DNA of 64,000 bases from Clarkia xantiana subsp. parviflora (Eukaryota; Streptophyta; Magnoliopsida; Myrtales; Onagraceae). Made by a program: the position numbers and the translations under genes. How positions within the stretch are numbered: position 1 is the stretch's first letter; each line of letters starts with the position of its first letter. The DNA lies in contig JAPTYO010000024.1 in the NCBI GenBank assembly GCA_036873135.1, positions 1,736,001 through 1,800,000 of the forward strand, read 5' to 3'. The notes beneath the pieces were generated by a model. That model had not been told where the DNA came from and did no database searches. It saw nothing but the letters and a program-made list of their open reading frames with translations. Shown here piece by piece: positions 1 to 9,430 of this stretch.

Positions 1-565
1 CTCAGGAAGACAACGCGCACGCGCGTAGCGCGCGCAGGTATCTAGTATAAGCATTAGGGAAATCCACGTAAGTGGATTAAAATATTAATTTACTTTTGTT
101 TACGATTATAGACATACGTGAGCATTGCAAAAAAAATTGACTTAATTTATGTAAAATATAACATATTATATAAAGTTTTGAACAAATTATTAAAAAATTA
201 TAATAATGCTCGAGAGACTAAGAATCGTTTAATGTGTTTTTGCTTCTTTTTCGTTGAACAACTGAGAGCCCTTTGGTGGGTGATTTTTTTTAATAAGGTT
301 TTGGTCTTATATTATCTGAGCTAATAATGCAATTTGTAGTTTTTTAAAGCCGGACTCATTATGTCTCAAGACGACAATGCGCACACTTCTAGCATATACC
401 AGTATATTTAATATACATATTAGGAAAAACCACTTAAGCCTATTAAGAAAAAGTTAATTTGATTATATTTTGCAATTGTAGATTTATATGCACATAATAG
501 TAGGGCTAATTTAGTTATGACACTATTCAAAATTAACTAAGTTTTTTGAAATAATAAAAATACGC
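1..565. repeat. AT-rich flank with two diverged ~362-bp repeat units
   Basis: No gene is visible. Bases 1-120 and 363-500 align imperfectly in the same order: a GC-rich block (GACAA.GCGCAC), then ATTAGG.AAA.CCAC..AAG, then an A/T-rich tract ending in an ATTATAGA-like segment. The following stretches are also loosely alike, which suggests two monomers of a ~360-bp satellite-like repeat, the second cut by the LTR at 566. The alignment was made by eye. Short open frames here are AT-rich chance frames. Confidence 0.4.
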
Positions 566-1262
566 TGTTGGATCACGGTGGAACTCCGGTACGGATCTTG
601 ACGGCAATCCTAGCTCCTTTGCTCCACGCAATCCTGCAAGAGGGGATAGACCGGGCGGTGACCCAGAATCCCTCTCCGATGCTTAAATGAGTCTCTCGTA
701 TGACTGGAAAGCAATAATCTCAAAGGGTATGTAATTCAACGTAAGTGATCTGAGGTGACCTCCTGCCCTTTTATAGGCAAAGAGGTGCCTCAGGTACCTG
801 GCGAACCGTTGGGGGTGGTTAGCCCGTATCCCGCTTATCTCGTACACGATCTCGCGTATCTTAGCCATGCCCCGCGTATTTCGGCCACGATCCGTGTATC
901 TTAACCACGTTCCGTATATCTCGGCCACGCCCCGCATATCTTGGCTTTATACTCTGGTAACGAGTCCCGACTCCCGTCGGGGACTCCAGAGTTGTCTCGT
1001 TGTGTCACCGCTCGGGGCCCCTCGTCATCGTGACAGGGCCAATCATTCTCAGGGATTCATCATCGGGGCCTTCTTAAAGGCTTCTTATCGGGAGCTCCTA
1101 GCTCCACTGTCGGGACCGACTCTTGTCGGGACCCTACTTCGTCGGGACTCCCTTCATCGGGACCCTTCTCCTAGGTCATCGTGACCTTTACTCTGGGCCT
1201 GGTCGGCCTGTTTGTCGTTTCCTCGCCGTTAAAGGGCCTGACGGCTATAATCGGACCCATTA
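566..1262 (-). repeat. 3' LTR of element A
   Basis: It begins TGTTGGATCACGG and ends ...GGACCCATTA on the plus strand (the canonical CA end is mutated to TA). It is the reverse complement of the LTR that flanks element B twice, and its length (697 bp) matches B's 695-bp LTR. A minus-strand TATA box lies at 768-775. About 838-945 holds roughly 28-bp imperfect direct repeats of the type CGCGTATCTCGGCCACG, in U3 just upstream of the TATA box. Candidate left target site TACGC (561-565); the partner at the missing 5' end cannot be checked. Confidence 0.9.
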
Positions 1263-1274
1263 TTTGCCCCCAAG
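1263..1274 (-). promoter_or_regulatory. Polypurine tract of element A
   Basis: On the minus strand the sequence is CTTGGGGGCAAA, directly abutting the LTR start. The same tract abuts the LTR of element D. It primes plus-strand DNA synthesis and fixes A's orientation. Confidence 0.85.
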
Positions 1275-1822
1275 ACATAAGGGACTTTTAGTTCGTCGTG
1301 TCTTCCAACTCCCGATTTTTTTTTTAATACTAGAGTCGGGGATCTACTCCTTGGTTCAGTTATTTAAAGTTATCAGTCTTCTCCTCCACGTTTCCTCAGG
1401 GTTTTATGGATAACTGCTATATCCCAAGGGTCTCTTCGGTTTTCTAGTGCATTAAATGCAGCAGATGATGGAGTGACGTTTTCGACCCACGTGCCTGATT
1501 TTTCGCGCCTGTCCTTTTCTGAAAAGTGCTTTTCAGGCCGTTTCATCATTACGCCCGTTGTCCTTCTGCACGTTTCATCTCGACGGTCCAGATCAAGACC
1601 TTTCGAATTTGACGACTCGGATCGAAGTGTCCTTTCAACTGTCTTCTTCGACTATAAAACCCTAGCCACAGTCACAATTCAACTTTTACCGTCTTCGAAT
1701 TCTCAAAAGCTCTCTGCGATTCCTCTGCAATTCCCAGCTCTGTGCTTTCGAAGATCCTTGGAATCTTCTCCGACCACCTTTCCGGCGACACTTCGTTCAT
1801 CTCTTTCAACCTCTACTTCACC
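1275..1822 (+). promoter_or_regulatory. Promoter region of the antisense ORF in element A
   Basis: This stretch lies between the polypurine tract and the antisense ORF start. It holds a CGTTTCATCT.GACGGTCC motif (1571-1589) and a TATA box TATAAAAC (about 1652-1659), 171 bp upstream of ATG 1823. Both signals recur in the same order in elements B and D (see those entries), so a dedicated plus-strand promoter is inferred. The long open frame running through this region is not supported as coding; the start used is the conserved ATG-TCT-G plus splice donor. Confidence 0.6.
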
Positions 1823-2209
1823 ATGTCTGGTAAGGAAACACTCTCCGTTGCTTGTTCGTTTTTTCCTTTTTAATTTCTTCCAGAATCCCACTGTATTTTC
1901 TTGCCCTGGTTGCTTTTCAGACAGCGGTTCCAGCTCCGAGGGGAGAAAACCTTTTAAATTTGACTATGCTCCGAATGAAATTTCCACCACTGCTTACGAT
2001 GCAGCTCTCCGAGAGGGTTGCATCACCATCACCTGGGAACCTCGCTTCCCGTATGATCGACATCGTCCCTCGAGTGACCCTGAGGTTACTCGTCCCCAGA
2101 AAGGGGAGGTATTTGTCTCTACGGGACAAATATCAGCGGGGATCAGGTTCCCCTTCTGCGGTAACCTGGTCGAGTTGTGCCAACATTACCAAACACATCC
2201 TACTACCTT
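1823..2209 (+). pseudogene. Antisense ORF of element A, exons 1-2 (split by NA1)
   Basis: Exon 1 is seven bases (ATGTCTG, 1823-1829) followed by a GTAAGG donor. The intron is 1830-1920 (TTTTCAG acceptor) and exon 2 starts at 1921. The spliced product begins M-S-D-S-G and contains segments matching element D: ALREGCIT, WEPRFPY, GEVF.S.GQISAGI.FPFCGNLVE. This resembles the domain found in plant 'putative gypsy-type transposon' proteins (Pfam Transposase_28 type), known from antisense ORFs of Tat elements; the family call is from memory of the pattern, not a search. The frame is cut at 2209 by NA1 and resumes at 12451 after the duplicated ACCTT. The tiny first exon plus phase-1 intron is shared by A, B and D. 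Function of these proteins is unknown. Confidence 0.75.
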
Positions 2210-3176
2210 TGTTAGGTTATAAAGTCTAGGTCAACGGGTCGTCAATCTAGAATTTATCTCCCACTAATGAAATGTCGGGTTCAGTGCTCCTAGGACTAGT
2301 CGTTCTGATCCGTGCCCTTATACTCCCTTGGGGTAGTCGTTCTGATCCCTGCCCTTATACTCTCTTGGGGTAGTCGTTCTGATATGTGTCCTTCTCTTCT
2401 CTCCTTCTGACCTCCTTTCCTTCTCTCCTTCTGACCTCCTTTCCTTCTCTCCTTCTGACCTCCTTTCCTTCTCTCCTTCTGACCTCCTGAGGCTTGTACT
2501 TCTTACCCCTGGGGCTTGTCCTACTGCTCTATGCTCTTCTGCTTCCTTGGTTCTCCTCTCCTTGCCACCCTGCAAGAGGGGCAATACCAGGCACAGAGGG
2601 GGGGGTGGTGCCTGATGAACCCTCTCCGATGCCTAAGTCAGTACGGTTTTAGAGAGATAAAGCTAGAGAGATGTCAGAGCAAAAATGTCCAAATGGCCAA
2701 GATAATCAAATGAGATGTGAAGGTGGGGTATTTATAGGCAACGGTGTCATTAAGGTGGCTTAATGACATCGTTAGCCTTTAAACACAATTAATTAACCTT
2801 TAAGCGCATAATTAAGACCTTAGGATACGGAGAAGGTAGGCGGAGTGAATCGAGGGTGGGAGTCCGAAAATGGTGCCGGGGCCCTTGGGGAGAGGAGAAA
2901 TCCGACCCCCAAGGGTAGGGGTTGGGTGAGGGCACCCAACCCCTCCTAGGGAGGATGGGGTTGGCCAACCCCATCCCCCCTAGGGGAGGTCGGGTGTGGC
3001 CACCCAACCTCACCTAGGCGAGTCTGACTTGGCCGGACGGGCGCTTCGGCCTCGTCCGAGCCGTTGGTGTTTTCGCGAAGGGTTCGGGTTGAAGTTTCGA
3101 TTTACAATCATAAATGGGACGATAAAAATGTAACGGTTCGGAAGTCAACGGGTTCAAATTGGGCGTATATCCATCA
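2210..3176 (-). repeat. 3' LTR of NA1 (967 bp)
   Basis: The plus-strand ends are TGTTAGGTTATAAAG and ...GTATATCCATCA. About 2390-2490 holds four 24-bp units (CTTCTCTCCTTCTGACCTCC core). Minus-strand TATA box TATAAATA is near 2731-2738. A run of eight G lies near 2597-2605. About 2915-3020 carries three different imperfect palindromes centred on TTGGCCAA-like cores. It lacks the expanded 34-bp palindrome units found in the other three NA LTRs. Confidence 0.93.
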
Positions 3177-3188
3177 CATGCCCCCGAG
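3177..3188 (-). promoter_or_regulatory. Polypurine tract of NA1
   Basis: Minus strand CTCGGGGGCATG immediately precedes the LTR start TGATGGATATACG. The same tract sits at 25815-25826 in NA2. Confidence 0.8.
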
Positions 3189-4582
3189 TCAACCAATGGC
3201 CTAACCCTTGATTGACTCTATTTTAGGATGGTATGACACGCGCAATTTGAAACCGGGGTTTTACCTTCTTTGTCTGAATGCTTGCTTACCCATGGATGCG
3301 TGCCTCTGACTCTGCCCCCTGTCTTATGAGATAGAGGAATTGTAAACGTCAGAGTAGTACGGACGTGTGCCTAGGCATGTGTCCGTCTGAGGTGGGAGTA
3401 ATAAACCTATCTTTGCCGCAGGCGTATACTCAAAGAATACATGTTCACATAGGAATGCAATATGAATGCAACTAAGTGACTTATGCTTCAATTTCATGCC
3501 GGGATAAGTCTAAGTGAAGAAAAATTTAATTTTGGCCCAAAAGTTTTTCTAAGTATGGGATACTAGAAAATATGCCTATAGGATGTTAACTAGGAGTGAA
3601 CATGGACATATCATGAACATGAGGATGTGTACTAGCATACATGCAAGTAGGAACATAAGGATGGGAGTGAGTAGAGACATGATGCGATTGTAGTCATGAA
3701 TGTATGCATGAATATATGGCGGCCATGTGCATGGACGTCTAAATGTTTGAACACATGGGAGTGTGTATGTGGGCATGCATATGAGTGCAAGCATGAACAT
3801 GTATTTATGTATGGATGGGTTGTGAGTATAAGCATGAGTGATGACATTGATGTACCTGTAGATGTTAATCATGAATATGAGCATAAGTGCAAAGGTGAGA
3901 GCATAGACCTCTCCTTTACTTGAGGGTGGGAACTCTGCCACTCAATGGGACACAACGTTCCGCCTCCCTCGTACTAGCGTGGGCATTGTCCATTAATCTC
4001 GACTTTCGGCACGTGTAACATTTTTCCTTCATTCGTTGGAGCGTGTGTATAGCTCTTGACCTTTACCCTGCAATTTGTTCCCCATAAAAGTGAGGGTGAA
4101 AAAGCTTACAAGCTTTCTTCTTACCGCCGCGAGCGAAGGGGTCTATTGACATGTGTTAAGGGTTGACCCTTCCTTTGGATGTGCTGGAGCGTTGTTCCAT
4201 TTGGGGAAACTAAAAGTTTGCCCTCTTCCCTTGGTGTTAAGGTTGCCCCCGTAGTAGGCGTATCTCGCCCCTCCATGAGTAAGGGTCGATCTTTGCGTTG
4301 GTTGCTCGTATAGATGACTCACTTTTGGGAAGCTTTCTTCTTCAGACAGGGAGACCTTGAAGATCGTTTTCTGAGGTGGTCAGACCAAATCTGACCGTCC
4401 TGTGTCTTGGGTGTCCGAGGCGGACTCGTATGAGGCGGGGACTCGTATGACCCCTTGTAGGTTGATTTCATGGAGAAACATATAAGGTGTAGGCAGAGCG
4501 TTCCGAACGTACCGTTGGATCGGATGAGAGGGAAGAACCCTCTAGTTCTGCTTATCAGGCCAAGAAATTTTCTAAGTCAAGG
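3189..4582. other. Non-coding 3' interior of NA1
   Basis: I recognise no gene. About 3590-3900 is rich in imperfect short repeats built on ATG/CAT (for example GAACATG, GTATGTGGGCATG), giving spurious open frames on both strands. The block is conserved in NA2 (about 25827-27100) with scattered substitutions, and a diverged relative occurs in element F at 35050-35340. Confidence 0.6.
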
Positions 4583-5188
4583 ATGGCTGCTAATGCTTCC
4601 AGTATGTTCTTTTTCCCTTCTCTTTTCTTTGTGATAAACTTATGATTGTTCTCATGCTGCTTCCTTCTTGTTGTTAGAGCGTTCTTCTCTGGTTACCGAA
4701 TGGTTCTTGTGGTGGGTGAGAGTTCAAGTCAATCTAAATCCGAGGCGCGGAAACCTGACTCTGAGGTCGGGCCCTCGGCTGCCAAGGAGAAGGAAACCGC
4801 GAGAGGCTCTCCTTCAAGTGCCCCCTTGCTGACTCTCTCCCATGATAAGGAGGTAGTGGTTGAAGAGGCGACCTCTTTGCTAGACAAAAGGAAACAACCT
4901 GTGGCTGGCGATGGGGTGATCATAGGTCTTGATGTCTCTTCTCTATCCCCTGCCCCCCAGCCGAGGGGCCGAGTCTCAAGTTTATTTCGTCTTTATGTAG
5001 ATTTGACGACTTTTGAAGGTGTTTTTGTCTTTCCTATGGGTTATGTTATTAACCCCTGCGTTGAAGATTTTTCTTTTGGTGATGGGTGTGATCATCACCT
5101 TTCATTGAGGTTCCTTTCTCTTGCCCTGGCTCTGATTAAGATAGCAAATTCTTGCTTTGGAGTTTGGTGGAGACTGCTCCTGAGTTAG
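4583..5188 (+). pseudogene. Antisense reading frame near the 3' end of NA1
   Basis: A plus-strand frame, open from about 4646 to 5188, lies where Tat elements keep their antisense gene. Upstream, ATG 4583 is followed by a possible donor (GTATGTTC, 4602) and a T-rich stretch ending TTGTTGTTAG (4677), which looks like a 76-nt intron; however, that splice puts exon 2 in another frame that soon stops. The longer frame is rich in Ser, Glu and Lys (SSSQSKSEARK, DKEVVVEEATSLLDKRK) and then hydrophobic. The same 180-codon frame persists in NA2 (27167-27709) with about 15 amino-acid changes and no stop. It is most likely a remnant of an antisense ORF; coding is not established. Confidence 0.4.
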
Positions 5189-5485
5189 CCTCTACTAGTA
5201 TTGTAGTTGTGATCGTTGTGGGGATCGTTGTGGGGATCGTTTTGTTATATGCCCTCAATAGTGCTTGTCGTGATTCTTTGCTTCATGGTTGATTTCGTGA
5301 GATATGGAGGTTGTCTTCATATAAGTCCATACCTTTGATGAGCGTATGAATGGTGTTGTTTTTCCCTTTTTCTTGAACCTCCTCCTAAGGCTAGGCGTAG
5401 CCTTTTGATGTTCGTGGTCGGGATGGTGTCTTTACAATGCATGTCTTTGACAGATTTTTTATGACGTGCTGTCATGATAATCACT

Positions 5486-5800
5486 TCGGGGTATGTGGAC
5501 GTGATAGCCACTTCGTGATGTGTCGGAGTGATAGCCCTTCTGTAGTGTGTGGACATGATAGCCAGTTCAGGGTATGTGGACATGATAGCCACTTCAAGGT
5601 ATGTGGACATGATAGCCACTTCAAGATATGTGGACATGATAGCCACTTCAGGGTATGTGGACATGATAGCCACTTCAAGGTATGTGGACATGATAGCCAC
5701 TTCAAGATATGTGGACATGATAGCCACTTCAGGGTATGTGGACATGATAGCCACTTCAGGGTATGTGGACATGATAGTCACATCACGATGTATGGAGTTG
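5486..5800. repeat. 27-bp tandem array in NA1
   Basis: About 9 clear units plus diverged edge units carry the core GTGGACATGATAGCCACTTC, with variable bases after it. Since 27 is a multiple of 3, frames stay open on both strands through the array; these are repeat artefacts, not genes. NA2 has about 10 clear units. Confidence 0.9.
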
Positions 5801-6387
5801 TGCTTTAGTATTCCTTTCTCGTTGGAGAGCCTTTATTGCTATAGCTGCCTTATGTTTAGGCTATGTTTGTTGGGTTAGGTCCCGATGTCTCGTCTTGTCG
5901 GATGTTGTATCCTTTATGCTCTTTAGATGTCTCCTTCATGAGTTGTGCTTGACGATGCTCAAGTCTGATACGACCATAGGTCACGCGAGGGCGACATGCA
6001 AGACAATAACATTTGTCGGAGGTTGCTTTGTGCGACCTGTAAGGCAATTCCTCTTTTTGATGGGTCGAGTTTATTTTGAGAGCCTTGAACTTTGGATTTC
6101 ATGTCTTTGCTATCCTGCTTGGTGGTGTTGGGTTCCTTTGGGATACTTCTCTTGACTTGTGATATGGATGGTAGGATAACTCGTTACTTTTCATGATAAC
6201 CTCTTGTGCTTCTGTGTATGATCCTTTGGTGATGGACTTTTCCCTTGTATATGCTTTCCTTTCCTTATCTTTCTTTTGTGTTTTCCTTCATGCCATACCT
6301 GCCATACCTGCCATCTTATCAAGAAAAAACATTATGTGTTCTTTATACAACCTTACTTTAAGATTACTTTCTCATGGGATCCTTCTG
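5801..6387. other. Interior of NA1 without recognised gene
   Basis: This is sequence conserved with NA2 (28326-28913) between the 27-bp and 17-bp arrays. It contains a short direct repeat of CATACCTGC. No domain is recognised on either strand. Confidence 0.5.
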
Positions 6388-6482
6388 AGCATGGTGTTCT
6401 TCTAAGCATGGTATCCTTCTAAGCATGGTATCCTTCTAAGCATGGTATCCTTCTAAGCATGGTATCCTTCTAAGCATGGTGT
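6388..6482. repeat. 17-bp tandem array in NA1
   Basis: Five to six head-to-tail copies of AGCATGGTATCCTTCTA, with the first (GTGTTCTTCTA) diverged. NA2 has only two to three units at 28914-28955. Confidence 0.88.
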
Positions 6483-6534
6483 GATGATCTCTTCTGATAC
6501 CCCTTACACGGTATACGTTGTACTGTTAGACCAA

Positions 6535-7370
6535 AGATACGCTCTTGGTGGGCGTCGAAATCTGTTCACGAGACAGGCTCTCGGACGGCACTTAACGTTT
6601 CACAGGATAGGCTCCCGGAGGGCACAGGTTAGTCCACCGATACGTTCTTGACGGGCGTCAAAATCTGCTCACGAGACAGGCTCTCGGACGGCACTTAACG
6701 TTTCACAGGATAGGCTCCCGGAGGGCTCAGGTTAGACCAAAGATACGCTCCTGGTGGGCGTCGAACTGGTAGTTTGAAATCTACCTCAAGATACGCTCTT
6801 GGGGGCGTCGAACTGGTAGTGTTTTTTCTACCTCAAGATACGCTCTTGGGGGCGTCGAATCTGGTAGGTTGCAAACCTACCTCAAGATACGCTCCTGGGG
6901 GCGTCGAATTCGTAGTTTTTGGAAACCACTCTCAAGATACGCTCTTGGTGCGTCGAATTCGTAGTGTAATAACTACTCTCAAGATACGCTCTTGGGGGCG
7001 TCGAAGGTCGTAGTATGAACACTACTCTCAAGATACGCTCTTGGGGGCGTCGAAATTCGTAGTTTTTGGAAACCACTCTCAAGATACTCTCTTGGTGCGT
7101 CGAAGGTCGTAGTGTATAAACTACTCTCAAGATACGCTCTTGGGGGCGTCGAAGGTCGTAGTATGAACACTACTCTCAAGATACGCTCTTGGGGGCGTCG
7201 AATGTCGTAGTATGAAAACTACTCTCAAGATACGCTCTTGGGGGCGTCGAAAACTGTTCGCGGGATAGGCTCCCGGAGGGCACAGGGTTCGTAGTTTTAG
7301 AACTACTCTCAAGATACGCTCTTGGGGGCGTCGAATGTGTTCGCGGGATTGGCTCCCGGAGGGCTCATAA
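6535..7370. repeat. Hairpin-rich tandem array in NA1
   Basis: A longer unit of about 120 bp (GATACGTTCTTGACGGGCGTC ... GGCTCTCGGACGGCAC ... GGCTCCCGGAGGGC) is repeated about twice at 6535-6750. It is followed by about 11 units of 42-49 bp. Each short unit pairs a CAAGATACGCTCTTG hairpin with a second stem whose arms are GGTAG/CTACC or GTAGT/ACTAC around a 5-8 nt variable loop. NA2 carries the same array at about 29000-29950 with a different unit number. Confidence 0.85.
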
Positions 7371-9217
7371 TGTTACCTTATCTTGTGTCCTTTCTCATGT
7401 ATGGTGCATTTTTTGTATGCTTTTCGTGTCTTTACTTGACTTCTCCTTCTACGATATTGCCTGTTACCACGCTTTTTCTTCAATGTGGGAGATCACCTTT
7501 CGAGGGCGATGTTTGTGTGTTGCCAACTTAGGACGAGTTCGTATAGGGAGTTGAGGATGTTTTCCTCTTATGTGATCTCTTCTAGGAAAAGTGGTATTGC
7601 ATGTTCTTGTGATCTTCTGCTTCTAATCTCTTCTTTTACACTTAGGTGGACTACCAAGCACTTATTCGTTCGGTGCCCCCCAAGTTGCTTGGTGGTCACA
7701 CCGCCTTTCATATTTGGCCGTTGAAGGCCCCTCGTTCATTTTCTTGGTTGGGTACCCCTTATGCTCGGGGCTCCCCTGTCTGCTTCTTTGAATGCGATGA
7801 GTGTCCCTTGTAGGATTTACTCTTTCTCATGCTTGCTTGTTTCAGTCATAGGCATGGTTTGGATGATGCCTTTGTCGGATGTGTCTTTGGAGGCTGTGTG
7901 GAAGAGCTTTTGCTTTGGGTGGGTGGGGGTGGATTTCATTCTCTTGATAACTAGGATGTGGCAATGTTTGTATCCTAGGGGTGCTTGTAAATTCTTTCCC
8001 CCCCTTCCTTGTGCTTTAGGTTGAAAAGCTCTCTCATAGAATGGCGTCTTGAGTTGTTAATCTCATAGGTGTGTTTCAGACTAGTTAATCTAATCCCTGC
8101 TCTTTGCTTGTGCATGGGGAGGTCTGACCGGGCTGTGATAATCTTCTTGGAGTGTTGTGGCACTTAGTGTGGTTTGCCTTTTCCTTCACATTGGAGTATT
8201 CTTCAATGCCTTTAGGGGGTGTCACATTGGTCATGCTTCTCCCACCTTGAATGTTGATTATAGAGTTCCTTTGAATTAGGACTTGAACCTAAAAAGGATG
8301 TTTTCCTTTAGGTTTGCAAGTGATGCTCCATGATTTTCCATGGGTTTGCCCCCGTATTGGCTATTCCTTGCTGGATAGCTTCATTAGAGGCTGCATTTGT
8401 GTTGCGTACGTATACGTGTTTGAGGTGTGTTGAGCTGACAAGTCCCTCCTTTTTTGTTTTGTCATAACCTTCATTCATCATGTATTCGGCGTATGGCCTT
8501 AAAGGCGGGATATTTTTCTAGTGCCCCTTTTATCGGGGTTCTCCTCTTGATGGGATGCCAGAGTCAAATGTCTTATCATTTGCAGACAAGGTGGTTGATC
8601 GGGATGTGCGTCTAGTGTGAGGGTCGATCTTGAAACCTTACTCCCCAAGCTTTAGAGCTCTTCTTTGGTTGATCTTGTAGAACTATTTTCCTGCCCTAAG
8701 GCTCTTGATAGGAGATGTATCTCCTTTTTCATACTCTAGTTGTTGCACTATCTCTTTTGCTGATCTTGTATCTTTAGAGTTTCTCTCTTGGTGCATGACT
8801 TCAATGACAGGATTTTCTACCGATGTTTATTCTATTAGGACTTGTATCCTTGGTTGCCTTCCTTTCCTGTGAGATGGCGGAGGAGTGTTTACGAACACTC
8901 GAATGTGTCGTACTTGGTAGAGGTATGCGCCTAATCTTTAGGACGCTGTCTTGAATCTTCGTGTACCTATCTTTGATGAACATGTTATTCATTACATATA
9001 TAGTACGGAGTCCAAGGATCTCCGGGTTAGGATCATATTTTGAGAACAGAGACATAGTCATCTATCAGATGACATCTTTTCTACGGAGTTAATTTTTACA
9101 AGGATAAATGCAAGGAAACTTGTAAGGATACTTGTAAGGATATGTGTTCCATCCTTTTCCTGGTTCATTTGCAGTGCCGTGTCCCTAATGGGTGTGTTGA
9201 TGTTCTGACCACCTTTA
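7371..9217. other. Interior of NA1 without recognised gene
   Basis: About 1.8 kb conserved in NA2 (29951-31713) at roughly 95% by eye. Minus-strand frames are short and interrupted; by position, between the gag/protease remnants and the 3' region, this is probably decayed pol or captured sequence, but I recognise no RT, RNase H or integrase motif. Confidence 0.45.
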
Positions 9218-9430
9218 CTAGTAGGGGTTCCTTGGTATTAGGTATGCCTGACTCTTCTCTAGTATCATCAATGGTTGGTCATGGGAGATGTCTGACGGAC
9301 TCCCTTCATGTACTATGGTTCTCTTCATGTCAAAGTTGGTGATTCCCTCTCTTATTACTAACATATCCTTGTGTGGAAATACTATGTTTTCCATATCCTT
9401 TTTTTTAAAAAAGCTTGATGATGGTGTCAC
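9218..9430 (-). pseudogene. Decayed retroviral-type protease segment of NA1
   Basis: The minus-strand frame contains FPHKDMLVIREGITNFDMKR followed by a degenerate TIVHEGSPSDI. In intact Tat elements, such as B here, the equivalent is a PHDDALVVTLDVDGFEMKR-like stretch leading into LIDGGSSSDIL. Order and spacing match, but the catalytic Asp-Gly-Gly is replaced by His-Glu-Gly, so no activity is expected. The same degenerate segment is in NA2 (31714-31944), so the loss predates both insertions. Confidence 0.55.

Noticed and set aside
118..324. Small plus-strand protein in the AT-rich left flank
   Set aside because: A chance frame in A/T-rich repeat, without conserved motifs.
1473..2222. A 249-codon plus-strand gene
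   Set aside because: Its first part is promoter and intron sequence. The conserved micro-exon at 1823 and splice to 1921 explain the region better, and the end reads into NA1's LTR.
2318..2584. EGEKERRS-repeat protein in the NA LTR
   Set aside because: Translation of a 24-bp tandem repeat within an LTR; unit number varies with the repeat, not with a gene.
5486..5800. 27-bp repeats as a CRISPR array
   Set aside because: Units are contiguous with no unique spacers, the host is a plant, and the array lies inside an LTR element.
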